From Flavobacterium sp. (GTDB lineage: Bacteria > Bacteroidota > Bacteroidia > Flavobacteriales > Flavobacteriaceae), in assembly GCF_027482425.1 (NCBI RefSeq), contig NZ_JAIXWA010000040.1:1-64000 (forward strand): DNA of 64,000 nt, read 5' to 3'. Made by a program: the position numbers and the translations under genes. Positions 35,229-43,453 of the stretch are shown in pieces. The notes under the pieces were generated by a model. That model saw only the letters and a list, made by a program, of their open reading frames with translations, made no database searches and had not been told where the DNA came from. Each line of letters starts with the position of its first letter. Within the stretch, counting starts at the first letter, position 1.

Positions 35229-37445
35229 ATGAAAAGAGTATTACTTGCTTTTCTAACACTGCTTCCTGTAGTGGTCTGGACTCAGGCCTTAGTTATTCCT
35301 GACGTTAACTTTAAGAGCAAATTATTACAAGCTTCACCTCAAAACAGCATCGCAAGAAATCAAAACGGTGTTGCTATTGCCATTGACACCAACCATAACG
35401 GTGCCATTGAGATCAATGAAGCCGATGCCGTGTTTCATTTGGATATAAACAATACCAATAGCCCATCATCGACAAAAATTGTTTCATTAGAGGGATTGGA
35501 AGCTTTTAACCAACTGCGGGTTTTATTCTGTCAAGACAATTCCATAACCTCGATACCTGAGGCTACGTTTGCCTCACTCAACCAATTGGGATGCCGTAAC
35601 AATCCACTAGAGACAATATCCTTGCTATCGGCAACGCAACTACAATGGTTGGATTGTCGTAACACCCAATTGCAGTCGTTGTCTTTGGCACCCAATGTAC
35701 CACTCGTGTTTTTGGACGCTTCACACAATCAACTAACGCAAATTTCTGGCTTTGGATTGGCAGCGCTTTCTTTAGTGAACTTACGTAACAACCCTCTGAC
35801 TACGCTATCCTTAAACGGAGCTACTGCGCTTTCGCATTTGACGCTTTCGCATACCTTTTTAACTTATTTGGATGTTTCTATCTATCGCAATTTGGTGTTT
35901 TTGGATTTGAGTCATAATATGTTACTTACCCAAGTTAATTTGAAAAACGGTAGTTTTGAAAGTGGTTTGAATTTAAGCAACACGCCTCAGTTACACTACA
36001 TATGTACTGACGAATCTACTTTGGAACGCGCATCAGTGCTGTATCAAGTAGCCCTCAACTCGGGTAGCACAAGCTGTGAAGTAAACAGTTATTGTACATT
36101 TATTCCCGGTGGAATGTCGTATGCCTTGAAAGGCATGCTGCGTTTGGACACACAAAATGACGGATGTCAACCTACGGATGCACCCTTTACCCCTTACAAA
36201 ATAGCAATCACTGCATCGGGTAGCACGCAATGGGTTCAGCCTTCTGCAACGGGAAGCTACAACATTGGCCTAGTTGCGGGGAGCTATTCGTGCGCCCCTG
36301 TGTTGGAAAATCCCAATTATTTTTCGGTGAATCCAACAAGTGTACAAGTTCATTTTCCTACTAAAGCTTCCCCTTTTACTACTGATTTTTGTGTGACTCC
36401 CAACGGCAATCATGCCGATATGGAGGTGTTCATCACCCCTTTGGAGGAGGCTTTTGCCGGATATTCGAGTCGGTACAAGATTACGTGTAAAAACAAAGGA
36501 ACTACCGCTGTTTCGGGTATGGTTATTTGGAATTATGATACGAGTGTATGTGAAGTAATTTCAAGTTTTCCTGAAGCCAATTCCGATGTTGCTGGACAAC
36601 TTCAATGGCAGTTTGATGCCATTGCGCCGGGGACAAGCATCAGTTATACCATCACCCATTTACTGAATTCTCCGTTGGATAATCCGCCGCTAGTTTCGAG
36701 CGATGTGTTGGAATACACAGCGCAGGTTAGTGGCTTTTCCGATGTGTCTCCCCTTGACAATACGTTTACCTTAAAGCAGACCGTAGTTAACTCCATGGAT
36801 CCCAATAATAAAATATGTTTGGAGGGAACAAGCATCACACCCGATAAAGTGGGTGATTACATCCACTATTTAATACGGTTTGAAAACTTGGGCACGTCGA
36901 ATGCACGAAATGTAGTCATTCATGATGTAATTGATGCCTCAAAATTGAATATGAGCAGTATTGTTGCCCTCGATGCGAGTCATCCTTATGAAATGCGCGT
37001 GTATCCGAATCAGACCGTTGATTTTATATTTGAAAACATAAATTTACCCTTTGATGATGCCTCGAATGATGGCTACGTTTTATTTAAAATCAAAACCCAA
37101 CCCACCCTAACTTTGGGCGATGTATTTAGTAATACTGCAGCAATTCATTTTGATTACAATGCACCTATTATTACGAATACATTCACCACTACAGTCCAAG
37201 CATTGAGTCTTACTCCCCCTTTAAATCCTTCGCTTACCCTATTCCCAAATCCAACGAAGGGGGTATTGTTTTTGAATGATGATCAATATACAATAGCTAC
37301 CGTTTATGATTTCACGGGACGCCAATTGGCAATACTCCCCATAGTGAATCGTGAAATTGATACCACTTCACTCGTTAATGGAACCTATTTATTGCGTTTG
37401 GAAGGTGAAACAACAGCAACGGTTCGTTTTTGTAAGAGCAACTAA
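35229..37445 (+). CDS. Secreted leucine-rich-repeat protein with T9SS sorting domain
   Basis: 738 residues. Signal peptide 1-20 (ending TQA). Leucine-rich repeats span about 75-260 (LEGLEAFNQLRVLFCQDN, LSHNMLLTQVNLKNG). A beta-rich linker follows, then a conserved-repeat domain of the DUF11/DUF7619 kind (DPNNKICLEG, GDYIHYLIRFENLGT, AIHFDYNAPIITNT). The C-terminal ~75 residues are a type A T9SS sorting domain (LFPNPTKGVLFL, VNGTYLLRL). A surface binding or adhesion role is inferred. Its stop is adjacent to the convergent GNAT gene. Confidence 0.88.
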   Translation: MKRVLLAFLTLLPVVVWTQALVIPDVNFKSKLLQASPQNSIARNQNGVAIAIDTNHNGAIEINEADAVFHLDINNTNSPSSTKIVSLEGLEAFNQLRVLFCQDNSITSIPEATFASLNQLGCRNNPLETISLLSATQLQWLDCRNTQLQSLSLAPNVPLVFLDASHNQLTQISGFGLAALSLVNLRNNPLTTLSLNGATALSHLTLSHTFLTYLDVSIYRNLVFLDLSHNMLLTQVNLKNGSFESGLNLSNTPQLHYICTDESTLERASVLYQVALNSGSTSCEVNSYCTFIPGGMSYALKGMLRLDTQNDGCQPTDAPFTPYKIAITASGSTQWVQPSATGSYNIGLVAGSYSCAPVLENPNYFSVNPTSVQVHFPTKASPFTTDFCVTPNGNHADMEVFITPLEEAFAGYSSRYKITCKNKGTTAVSGMVIWNYDTSVCEVISSFPEANSDVAGQLQWQFDAIAPGTSISYTITHLLNSPLDNPPLVSSDVLEYTAQVSGFSDVSPLDNTFTLKQTVVNSMDPNNKICLEGTSITPDKVGDYIHYLIRFENLGTSNARNVVIHDVIDASKLNMSSIVALDASHPYEMRVYPNQTVDFIFENINLPFDDASNDGYVLFKIKTQPTLTLGDVFSNTAAIHFDYNAPIITNTFTTTVQALSLTPPLNPSLTLFPNPTKGVLFLNDDQYTIATVYDFTGRQLAILPIVNREIDTTSLVNGTYLLRLEGETTATVRFCKSN

Positions 37446-37934
37446 CTACAATAGCTTTTTTTCCATAACAAAATCTTCCATCAAATATCCTTCACCGATA
37501 GGAATATCTATGGTTTCAACGGTTTGAAATCCTTTTTTTTGGTAAAAAAATTGCGCGTTGTTAAATCGGTTCACATTGAGTCGGAGCGTATGTTGCCCAG
37601 ATTGGATTGCGCGTTGTTCGATGGCTTCCAATAAGGCACTCCCCCAGCCCTTATGTTGTTGAGCGGTACGAACATACAACTTATGCAATTGGGTAACTCC
37701 GGGAGTATAATCCAGTTGATAGGCTGCAAACCCTTGGGCTACATGATTATCTTCTAGAATTAGAAACTGCTGTCCAGCCGCCATTTGCCGTTGCAACGCT
37801 TCAAGCGCATAAAACATATCCAACATATAGGAGAGTTGTGCAGGCGATAAAATGGAGGCATAAACTTCTGGCCAGATTTGGTGTGCTAACGTCTGAATTA
37901 CTATACAATCATCGGGCGTAGCGGGTCGTATCAT
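37446..37934 (-). CDS. GNAT-family N-acetyltransferase
   Basis: 162 residues. Acetyl-CoA pyrophosphate loop in QQHKGWGSALL (the R/QxxGxG/A motif), LRLNVNRFNNAQFFYQKKGFQ near the C-terminus and a typical beta-4 strand LHKLYV. The substrate is unknown. The start overlaps the folD stop by one base (TAATG), so it is translationally coupled to folD. Confidence 0.9.
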   Translation of the reverse strand: MIRPATPDDCIVIQTLAHQIWPEVYASILSPAQLSYMLDMFYALEALQRQMAAGQQFLILEDNHVAQGFAAYQLDYTPGVTQLHKLYVRTAQQHKGWGSALLEAIEQRAIQSGQHTLRLNVNRFNNAQFFYQKKGFQTVETIDIPIGEGYLMEDFVMEKKLL

Positions 37935-38821
37935 TAGGCTAATTTCATGCGTTTTTGTTCCCGTGCCAGCAAGGTGTTTTTTAACAACATGGCAATGGTC
38001 ATCGGACCTACGCCACCGGGGACAGGCGTGATGTAGGAGGCTTTTTTGGAAACATTTTCAAAATCGACATCGCCAACTATGCGATAGCCTTTGGGAGTAG
38101 ATTCGTCGGGAATACGGGTGATTCCAACGTCAATAACTACGACATCATCTTTGACCATTTCGGCTTTAAGAAAATTAGGCACACCCAATGCCGTTATGAT
38201 GATATCCGCTTGCGTGGTAATTTGACTGATATTTTTGGTGTGGCTATGGGTTAGTGTTACAGTAGAATTGCCTGGGAAATGATTCCTTCCCATTAAGATG
38301 CTCATGGGGCGACCTACAATATGACTTCGCCCGATAACTACCGTATGCTTCCCTTTGGTTTGTACGTCGTACCGTTCTAACAATTCCAGGATTCCGTAGG
38401 GTGTGGCGGGTATGAAGGTGGTCATGTCTAGGGCCATTTTACCAAAGTTCTCGGGGTGGAATCCATCAACGTCTTTACTGGGATCGATGGACATCAAAAT
38501 GTGTTGGGTATCAATTTGTTTGGGTAAAGGTAACTGTACAATAAACCCATCAATGGTATCATCTTCGTTGAGTTCTTTAATTTTTTTTAGCAACTCGGTT
38601 TCCGACGTTGTACTCGGCATACGAATGAGGGTTGATTCAAATCCAACGCGCTCACAAGCTTTGACTTTACTATTAACATAGGTTAAACTGGCTCCGTCAT
38701 TTCCGACAATAATCGCGGCCAAATGGGGTACCTTTTCGTTATTGTCACGCATCTTCTGTACCTCGTCAGTAATTTCATTTTTAATATCTTCAGAAACTTT
38801 TTTTCCGTCTAAAATAATCAT
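37934..38821 (-). CDS. folD: Methylenetetrahydrofolate dehydrogenase/cyclohydrolase
   Basis: 295-residue bifunctional folate enzyme supplying 10-formyl-THF. Catalytic Lys in the YVNSKVKACE block, GFIVQLPLPKQ, DVDGFHPEN, VIGRSHIVGRPMS and the C-terminal PGGVGPMTIAMLLKNT are all present. It is first of the folD-GNAT pair, behind the ffh terminator. Confidence 0.96.
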   Translation of the reverse strand: MIILDGKKVSEDIKNEITDEVQKMRDNNEKVPHLAAIIVGNDGASLTYVNSKVKACERVGFESTLIRMPSTTSETELLKKIKELNEDDTIDGFIVQLPLPKQIDTQHILMSIDPSKDVDGFHPENFGKMALDMTTFIPATPYGILELLERYDVQTKGKHTVVIGRSHIVGRPMSILMGRNHFPGNSTVTLTHSHTKNISQITTQADIIITALGVPNFLKAEMVKDDVVVIDVGITRIPDESTPKGYRIVGDVDFENVSKKASYITPVPGGVGPMTIAMLLKNTLLAREQKRMKLA

Positions 38822-38864
38822 GTATGTTGTGGTTTAGTAGTGTTTCGTATTAGTAATAAAGACA

Positions 38865-38899
38865 AAGGGTTTGGTTTCGTTTCCGAACTCCAAACCCTT
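38865..38899 (-). terminator. Terminator after ffh
   Basis: On the minus strand AAGGGTTTGG pairs with CCAAACCCTT over a 15-base loop; a T-rich tract follows. The loop is long, so it is weaker than the other terminators here. Confidence 0.6.
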
Positions 38900-38907
38900 C
38901 TTATGAT

Positions 38908-40269
38908 TTATTGCATTCCGCCGCCGGGCATTCCTGGCATTCCTTTCATCCCTCCCATCATTCGCATGAGATTTTTCCCTCCGGGGCCTTGCATCATTTT
39001 CATCATTTTACTCATTTGTTCAAACTGTTTGAGTAATTGATTTACCTCCTCTACTTTTCGTCCTGCCCCTTTAGCGATACGTGTCTTGCGTTTCATATCG
39101 ATGATCGCGGGCTTGCTGCGTTCCTTTGGGGTCATCGAATAAATTATGGCTTCGATATGTTTGAAGGCATCGTCTTCAATTTCAACATCTTTCATGGCTT
39201 TGCCAGCACCAGGGATCATTCCGACTAAATCTTTCATGCTTCCCATTTTTTTAATTTGTTGAATTTGTGCCAAGAAATCGTCAAAACCAAATTCGTTTTT
39301 GGCAATTTTTTTCTGGAGTTTTCGCGCTTCCTCTTCATTATATTGTTCTTGGGCACGTTCTACCAAAGAAACCACATCCCCCATTCCTAGAATACGATCG
39401 GCCATACGCGAAGGATAGAATACATCGAGGGCTTCCATTTTTTCTCCTGTACCGATAAACTTGATGGGTTTGTTGACTACCGATTTAATCGTTAACGCTG
39501 CACCACCACGGGTATCCCCATCGAGTTTGGTCAAGATTACACCATCAAAATCTAAACGATCATTGAAGGCTTTGGCCGTATTTACCGCATCTTGTCCTGT
39601 CATCGCATCAACTACGAAAAGAGTCTCTTGGGGTTTAATGGCTTGATGAACTTGTGCAATCTCGTTCATCATTTGCTCATCAATGGCCAAACGACCGGCC
39701 GTATCGACGATAACTACGTTGTAGCCATTGGATTTGGCGTGTTGAATGGCTTTTTGAGCAATATCCACCGGATTTTTATTCTCGGATTCGGAATATACTT
39801 CAACGCCAATTTGTTCCCCAACCACATGCAACTGGTTGATCGCTGCGGGCCGGTAAATATCACAGGCAACCAATAAAGGTTTCTTGTTTTTCTTGGTTTT
39901 TAAATAATGGGCCAATTTACCTGAGAAAGTCGTTTTTCCCGACCCTTGTAAACCCGACATTAAAATCACGGTAGGAGCCCCTGTTAAGTTAATCCCAGTA
40001 GCCTCACCACCCATCAATTCAGTTAATTCATCTTTTACAATTTTGACCATCAACTGCCCCGGCTGAAGAGTAGTTAATACATCTTGTCCCAATGCTTTTT
40101 CTTTGACTCGGGTAGTAAAATCTTTGGCGATCTTAAAGTTCACGTCGGCGTCAAGGAGTGCGCGTCGAACTTCCTTGAGCGTTTCGGCTACATTGATCTC
40201 GGTAATTTTACCGTGTCCTTTTAAAATATGAAAGGCTTTATCGAGTTTGTCACTTAAATTTTGAAACAT
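38908..40269 (-). CDS. ffh: Signal recognition particle protein Ffh
   Basis: 453-residue SRP54 GTPase that targets nascent membrane proteins. N domain 1-90; G domain with GLQGSGKTT, DTAGRLAID, TKLDGDTRGGAAL and GTGEKMEAL; and a methionine-rich M domain with KAMKDVEIED and SKMMKMMQGPGG, ending in a Met/Gly/Pro tail. An exact -7 box precedes it at 40294-40301. The 4.5S RNA gene was not found in the window. Confidence 0.96.
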   Translation of the reverse strand: MFQNLSDKLDKAFHILKGHGKITEINVAETLKEVRRALLDADVNFKIAKDFTTRVKEKALGQDVLTTLQPGQLMVKIVKDELTELMGGEATGINLTGAPTVILMSGLQGSGKTTFSGKLAHYLKTKKNKKPLLVACDIYRPAAINQLHVVGEQIGVEVYSESENKNPVDIAQKAIQHAKSNGYNVVIVDTAGRLAIDEQMMNEIAQVHQAIKPQETLFVVDAMTGQDAVNTAKAFNDRLDFDGVILTKLDGDTRGGAALTIKSVVNKPIKFIGTGEKMEALDVFYPSRMADRILGMGDVVSLVERAQEQYNEEEARKLQKKIAKNEFGFDDFLAQIQQIKKMGSMKDLVGMIPGAGKAMKDVEIEDDAFKHIEAIIYSMTPKERSKPAIIDMKRKTRIAKGAGRKVEEVNQLLKQFEQMSKMMKMMQGPGGKNLMRMMGGMKGMPGMPGGGMQ

Positions 40270-40293
40270 AGTTTACTGCTAAAAAAATGATGG

Positions 40294-40301
40294 CAAAGAT
40301 A
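40294..40301 (-). promoter_or_regulatory. -7 box of ffh
   Basis: TATCTTTG on the minus strand, exact match, 24 bases before the ATG. Confidence 0.65.
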
Positions 40302-40335
40302 CAAATTAACCCTATGCCATTCAAGCCGAAAACAA

Positions 40336-40367
40336 ACAAAAAACCACCCTCATGTAAGAGAGTGGTT
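40336..40367 (-). terminator. Terminator of the small lipoprotein operon
   Basis: On the minus strand AACCACTCTC pairs with GAGGGTGGTT (one T-G pair) over a 6-base loop, followed by a T run. Confidence 0.85.
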
Positions 40368-40400
40368 TCTAACAAAAACACACATTAGTAGGTAATCTAC

Positions 40401-40862
40401 TTAATTTTTTTCAAAAGTGAGATAATCGGTTCCGCCGTTACCGCCGCTGACATCGATAAGCTCAATTTTGGTATCGGTTCGGGATTGAATATCCCAATCA
40501 TCGGTGATTTCCAAGAAATTAGCAGGAGCCGTGAATGCAATATTAAAATCCAAATCATCTAAACTATCATCATTACTGTTGGAATCGGTCACCGACCAAA
40601 CCCCTGTATACGTTTGTGTTCCATTCGTTGCCGTCAATACATTGGAAGGACCGAAGGTAAAATTGTATCCTGTAAATTGATTGGTTTTGATGGTACCCGA
40701 ATCGTTATACAAGGTGATGCGCCATGTACCTGAAGAGACGGTATTGACTACCGTCGTTTGATTGACTGATGAAGAAGAATTATCGTCATCATTACTACAC
40801 ATGGAGGCTACATTGACCAGAAAAACGAGGTACAGTAGCATAAGGATTTTTAGTTTTTTCAT
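40401..40862 (-). CDS. Small lipocalin-like lipoprotein
   Basis: 153 residues. The signal peptide ends in a lipobox near SMCSNDDD; the acidic residues just after the cysteine resemble the lipoprotein export signal that sends Flavobacterium lipoproteins to the cell surface. The mature part starts after a Ser/Asn linker with WRITLYNDSG and reads as an eight-strand-like beta domain (GYNFTF, GVWSVTD, LEITDDWDI, DYLTFEK). The domain matches the last ~100 residues of the 41791-42813 protein in order and spacing of motifs. Second gene after 40902-41603. Confidence 0.8.
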   Translation of the reverse strand: MKKLKILMLLYLVFLVNVASMCSNDDDNSSSSVNQTTVVNTVSSGTWRITLYNDSGTIKTNQFTGYNFTFGPSNVLTATNGTQTYTGVWSVTDSNSNDDSLDDLDFNIAFTAPANFLEITDDWDIQSRTDTKIELIDVSGGNGGTDYLTFEKN

Positions 40863-40901
40863 ATCTATTTATAGTTAGGTTGCTTTTTGGTAGACAACAA
40901 T

Positions 40902-41603
40902 CTAGTCGTCTAATTCGATGGTATCTTTGATACGATCTTTGATCAAATTGGCCAAGCTTTGATTGCCATCTTGATCGTTGGGATTAATTTCGATTACCCC
41001 ATCACCATCGTTATCCGTAGCTACGCTGAAATCGATACTGTTAACAACAGTGTTCAAGTCAAAATTGAGGTAGAGCATAGACGTTGTGTTATCGATTACT
41101 AAATTTTGCGCAGTATCTTCATAGTCAATTTCAAAATCTTCTTCGATATTATGCCAGAAAACAAAAGGCGTTCCGTTGATCGTTCCTTCAATTTGTACTG
41201 ATTTATTATACATAGGACTGTTAACCTGTTTGTTGCGACTCATGGTGAATTCAAACTCTTCATAAACGCCCGCAGGGACATTGAAAGTAGCAATATCAAT
41301 TGTATTATTTAAAATATTTACGATAAATGGGCCATTCAATTCGACCTCATCGTCGCCATCAAAAAACCCATCATCATCGTTGGAAGTATTTTCGGCAAAT
41401 TCAAATTCGATTTCTTTAAAGTTGAAGGTGAAAGAAGTAAGACTTACTAGAGCATTTGGACTCGCTGCGGTTACCTTTCCTTGATTATAAATACTCCTTG
41501 CTTTAAGGACTAGATTGTCACTTTTACCTCCATTATCATTACTACAAGAAGCTAGTAAAACTAAAACTAAAATCACGAAGAAAGCATAAAATCTTGTTTT
41601 CAT
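40902..41603 (-). CDS. Acidic lipoprotein, DUF4382-like
   Basis: 233 residues. Lipobox LLASCSND. The mature protein is strongly acidic and beta-rich: FTFNFKEIEFEFAEN, DDDGFFDGDDEVELNGPFIVNI, FNVPAGVYEEFEFTMSR. The segment DNDGDGVIEINPNDQDG near residue 200 has the spacing of a calcium-binding loop. The general pattern resembles DUF4382-type surface lipoproteins; function unknown. It is preceded by the AGGTAGGG element and co-transcribed with the next small lipoprotein (38 bases apart). Confidence 0.78.
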   Translation of the reverse strand: MKTRFYAFFVILVLVLLASCSNDNGGKSDNLVLKARSIYNQGKVTAASPNALVSLTSFTFNFKEIEFEFAENTSNDDDGFFDGDDEVELNGPFIVNILNNTIDIATFNVPAGVYEEFEFTMSRNKQVNSPMYNKSVQIEGTINGTPFVFWHNIEEDFEIDYEDTAQNLVIDNTTSMLYLNFDLNTVVNSIDFSVATDNDGDGVIEINPNDQDGNQSLANLIKDRIKDTIELDD

Positions 41604-41635
41604 AAGAATGTTTTTTAGAGTTATTTGATTTATTA

Positions 41636-41667
41636 GTAAAACAAATTACAGCCCATTTACCCTACCT
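41636..41667 (-). promoter_or_regulatory. Putative ECF promoter of the DUF4382-like lipoprotein operon
   Basis: On the minus strand AGGTAGGG (41660-41667). After AGGTAGG come 19 bases and then TTTTAC (41636-41641). The same layout occurs at 42828-42859 and 43410-43441. Confidence 0.6.
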
Positions 41668-41738
41668 AAAATATTTATTTAACATTCGTTTATTAAAAAA
41701 AAATAAAGGACTTATAAAACAAGGAGATTAGAGTATAA

Positions 41739-41769
41739 TCAAAAAAAAAGCCTGAACAAATTCAGGCTT
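41739..41769 (-). terminator. Terminator of the 340-residue lipoprotein gene
   Basis: Perfect 9-bp stem AAGCCTGAA/TTCAGGCTT with a 4-base loop and about ten T on the minus strand. Confidence 0.9.
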
Positions 41770-41790
41770 AACTTTATCTTTTTTTATGTG

Positions 41791-42813
41791 TTATAGCTTT
41801 CGCAAAACAAGATATTCTACGTCATTGTCACTGTCAATATATCGTAGTCGAATCACAGCAGTTGAATATTCGACAATCGTCCAATCTTGATCTAAATCCA
41901 ACAAAATAGAGTTGCTAAAATTTAGATTTAGTTTTTGCGTATTTCCTGAAGCGGTATAGTAATTCCAGGAGCCATTGGCAAACAAACTGCCTTCAAAAAC
42001 TTGAATATCGAAATTACTTAGAAAATCAAATGTATATTCCTCAAAATCATCGGTTTCGTCATCTCCATCATCATCAATATAACTCGATACATACCAAATA
42101 TTATCGGTAAGTAGGGTGGTAAACGATAGGGGCGTATTGCCTACGGGGACATCACATTGCGTAAGGTTGGCATCGATAAATGTTTCAAATCCAATATTTG
42201 AGGTTATCGTCTGTGGATTGTTGTTTGCATCGGTGACCGTAATAGGATAGGTTAAGCTGTATTGAAAGCTGGACGTCAAACTTGCCAAGTACTGATACAA
42301 TGACACATTATTCGTCAAAGTATAGGCTTGAGTTTGTTGATTGGAAGTATTGTATGTATTTATAGTAATTGGAAATTGCATGTTCACACAACGTATTTCC
42401 ATTAAATCATCAGTGCTGTAATCCTCATAAAAATCCTCAAATTGATTGTAGCTGGAAACAGAAACCAGTTGATGGTTTTTTAATCGAAGTTGAATAGGAT
42501 AGGTAAAAATAACCTCGTCACTATCGTTGGGACTAGCATTCTTTAGATTTTGAATCGTCTGAAAATCACTTTCTGATGCTACCGTTACAGTAGTTCCATT
42601 TACGGTGACCGTCACAGGCAATTGAACACTAAATCCACTACAACCGTCTAATACATTATCAAAGGCCGTTGGATTTTGAGCAATTCTTTGCAACAACCCT
42701 GTTAATATGGATGATTGGGTTAAGTTGGAATTGGACGTCGTTTCGGTCAACGATTCCTTCTCACAACTCATAATTGTAAACGCAATTCCCAAAAAAAGTA
42801 ATCTTTTAAACAT
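41791..42813 (-). CDS. Lipoprotein with four degenerate repeats and a lipocalin-like end
   Basis: 340 residues. Lipobox with Cys17 (TIMSC). Residues ~62-215 hold four degenerate units of about 40 residues that each open with a P-centred strand: VQLPVTVTV (63), FTYPIQLRL (103), MQFPITINT (145) and LTYPITVTD (187). Each is followed by a x-F-x-x-(F/I) turn. Residues ~240-340 form a domain like the 40401-40862 protein: WYVSSY, YTFDF, GSWNYY, LDQDWTIVEY, EYLVLRKL. Acidic DDDGDDETDD near 247 may bind calcium. Function unknown; likely surface exposed. Confidence 0.78.
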   Translation of the reverse strand: MFKRLLFLGIAFTIMSCEKESLTETTSNSNLTQSSILTGLLQRIAQNPTAFDNVLDGCSGFSVQLPVTVTVNGTTVTVASESDFQTIQNLKNASPNDSDEVIFTYPIQLRLKNHQLVSVSSYNQFEDFYEDYSTDDLMEIRCVNMQFPITINTYNTSNQQTQAYTLTNNVSLYQYLASLTSSFQYSLTYPITVTDANNNPQTITSNIGFETFIDANLTQCDVPVGNTPLSFTTLLTDNIWYVSSYIDDDGDDETDDFEEYTFDFLSNFDIQVFEGSLFANGSWNYYTASGNTQKLNLNFSNSILLDLDQDWTIVEYSTAVIRLRYIDSDNDVEYLVLRKL

Positions 42814-42827
42814 GAAATTAATTTAGG

Positions 42828-42859
42828 GTATAACAAATATAAATGCATTTTCCCTACCT
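42828..42859 (-). promoter_or_regulatory. Putative ECF promoter of the 340-residue lipoprotein gene
   Basis: On the minus strand AGGTAGGG (42852-42859); after AGGTAGG come 19 bases, then TTATAC (42828-42833). A TATATTTG string (42834-42841) lies inside, so use of the housekeeping sigma factor is also possible. Confidence 0.6.
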
Positions 42860-42889
42860 GAAATTTATTTTTTTACTTTTAACCGCAAA

Positions 42890-42897
42890 TAGTTTTG
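42890..42897 (+). promoter_or_regulatory. Near-leaderless -7 box of the ECF sigma gene
   Basis: TAGTTTTG, exact match, ends four bases before the sigma factor ATG at 42902. Confidence 0.6.
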
Positions 42898-42901
42898 TCT
42901 C

Positions 42902-43411
42902 ATGGAAGATGCTAACCTATGTAACGAGTCCCTTTTCGAACGTTTTTACCATTCACATGTCAAGGCCTTGCGTAATTTTCTACTTTACAAATTCGGAAAT
43001 ACCGAGCAAGCTGAAGATTGTACCCAAGAAGCCTTTATTAAATTATGGCAAAACTGTGGACAAGTTACTCCAGAAAAAGCAAAATCATTTTTATACACAG
43101 TAGCCAATAATTTGAATTTAAATCAAATTGCACACCAGAAAGTTGTACTAACTTATGTACAAAAAGCAAATGTTTCTTCTGCCACCTCAGAATCACCGCA
43201 GTATTTGATGGAAGAGGAAGAATTTAAAACTCGATTGTTAACCGCCATTGAAAATTTAAACGAAACCCAACGTGTAGCCTTTTTAATGCATCGAATTGAT
43301 GGAAAAAAATACCATGAAATTGCGGAAGAATTAAACATCAGTGTAAAAGCTGTAGAAAAGCGGATTCATTTGGCACTGGAAGAATTACGAAAAAAATTTT
43401 CCAATTTTTAG
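42902..43411 (+). CDS. ECF sigma factor, FecI-like
   Basis: 169 residues. Region 2 (LFERFYHSHVKALRNFLLYKF, QAEDCTQEAFIKLWQN) and region 4 (LNETQRVAFLMHRIDGKKYHEIAEEL, AVEKRIHLALEELRKK). It is the size and composition of Bacteroidota FecI-type factors, which respond to an outer-membrane signal through FecR. Its TAG stop lies inside the AGGTAGGG promoter element of fecR. It appears to have its own housekeeping promoter, divergent from the lipoprotein gene. Confidence 0.93.
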   Translation: MEDANLCNESLFERFYHSHVKALRNFLLYKFGNTEQAEDCTQEAFIKLWQNCGQVTPEKAKSFLYTVANNLNLNQIAHQKVVLTYVQKANVSSATSESPQYLMEEEEFKTRLLTAIENLNETQRVAFLMHRIDGKKYHEIAEELNISVKAVEKRIHLALEELRKKFSNF

Positions 43412-43441
43412 GTAGGGTTTATACAACGATAACGGTTTTAA
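43410..43441 (+). promoter_or_regulatory. Putative ECF promoter of the fecR-receptor unit
   Basis: AGGTAGGG (43410-43417); after AGGTAGG come 19 bases, then TTTTAA (43436-43441). No TAnnTTTG box is present. It would let the receptor and anti-sigma be made under the sigma factor's own control. Confidence 0.6.
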
Positions 43442-43453
43442 CCTTGAATCATT

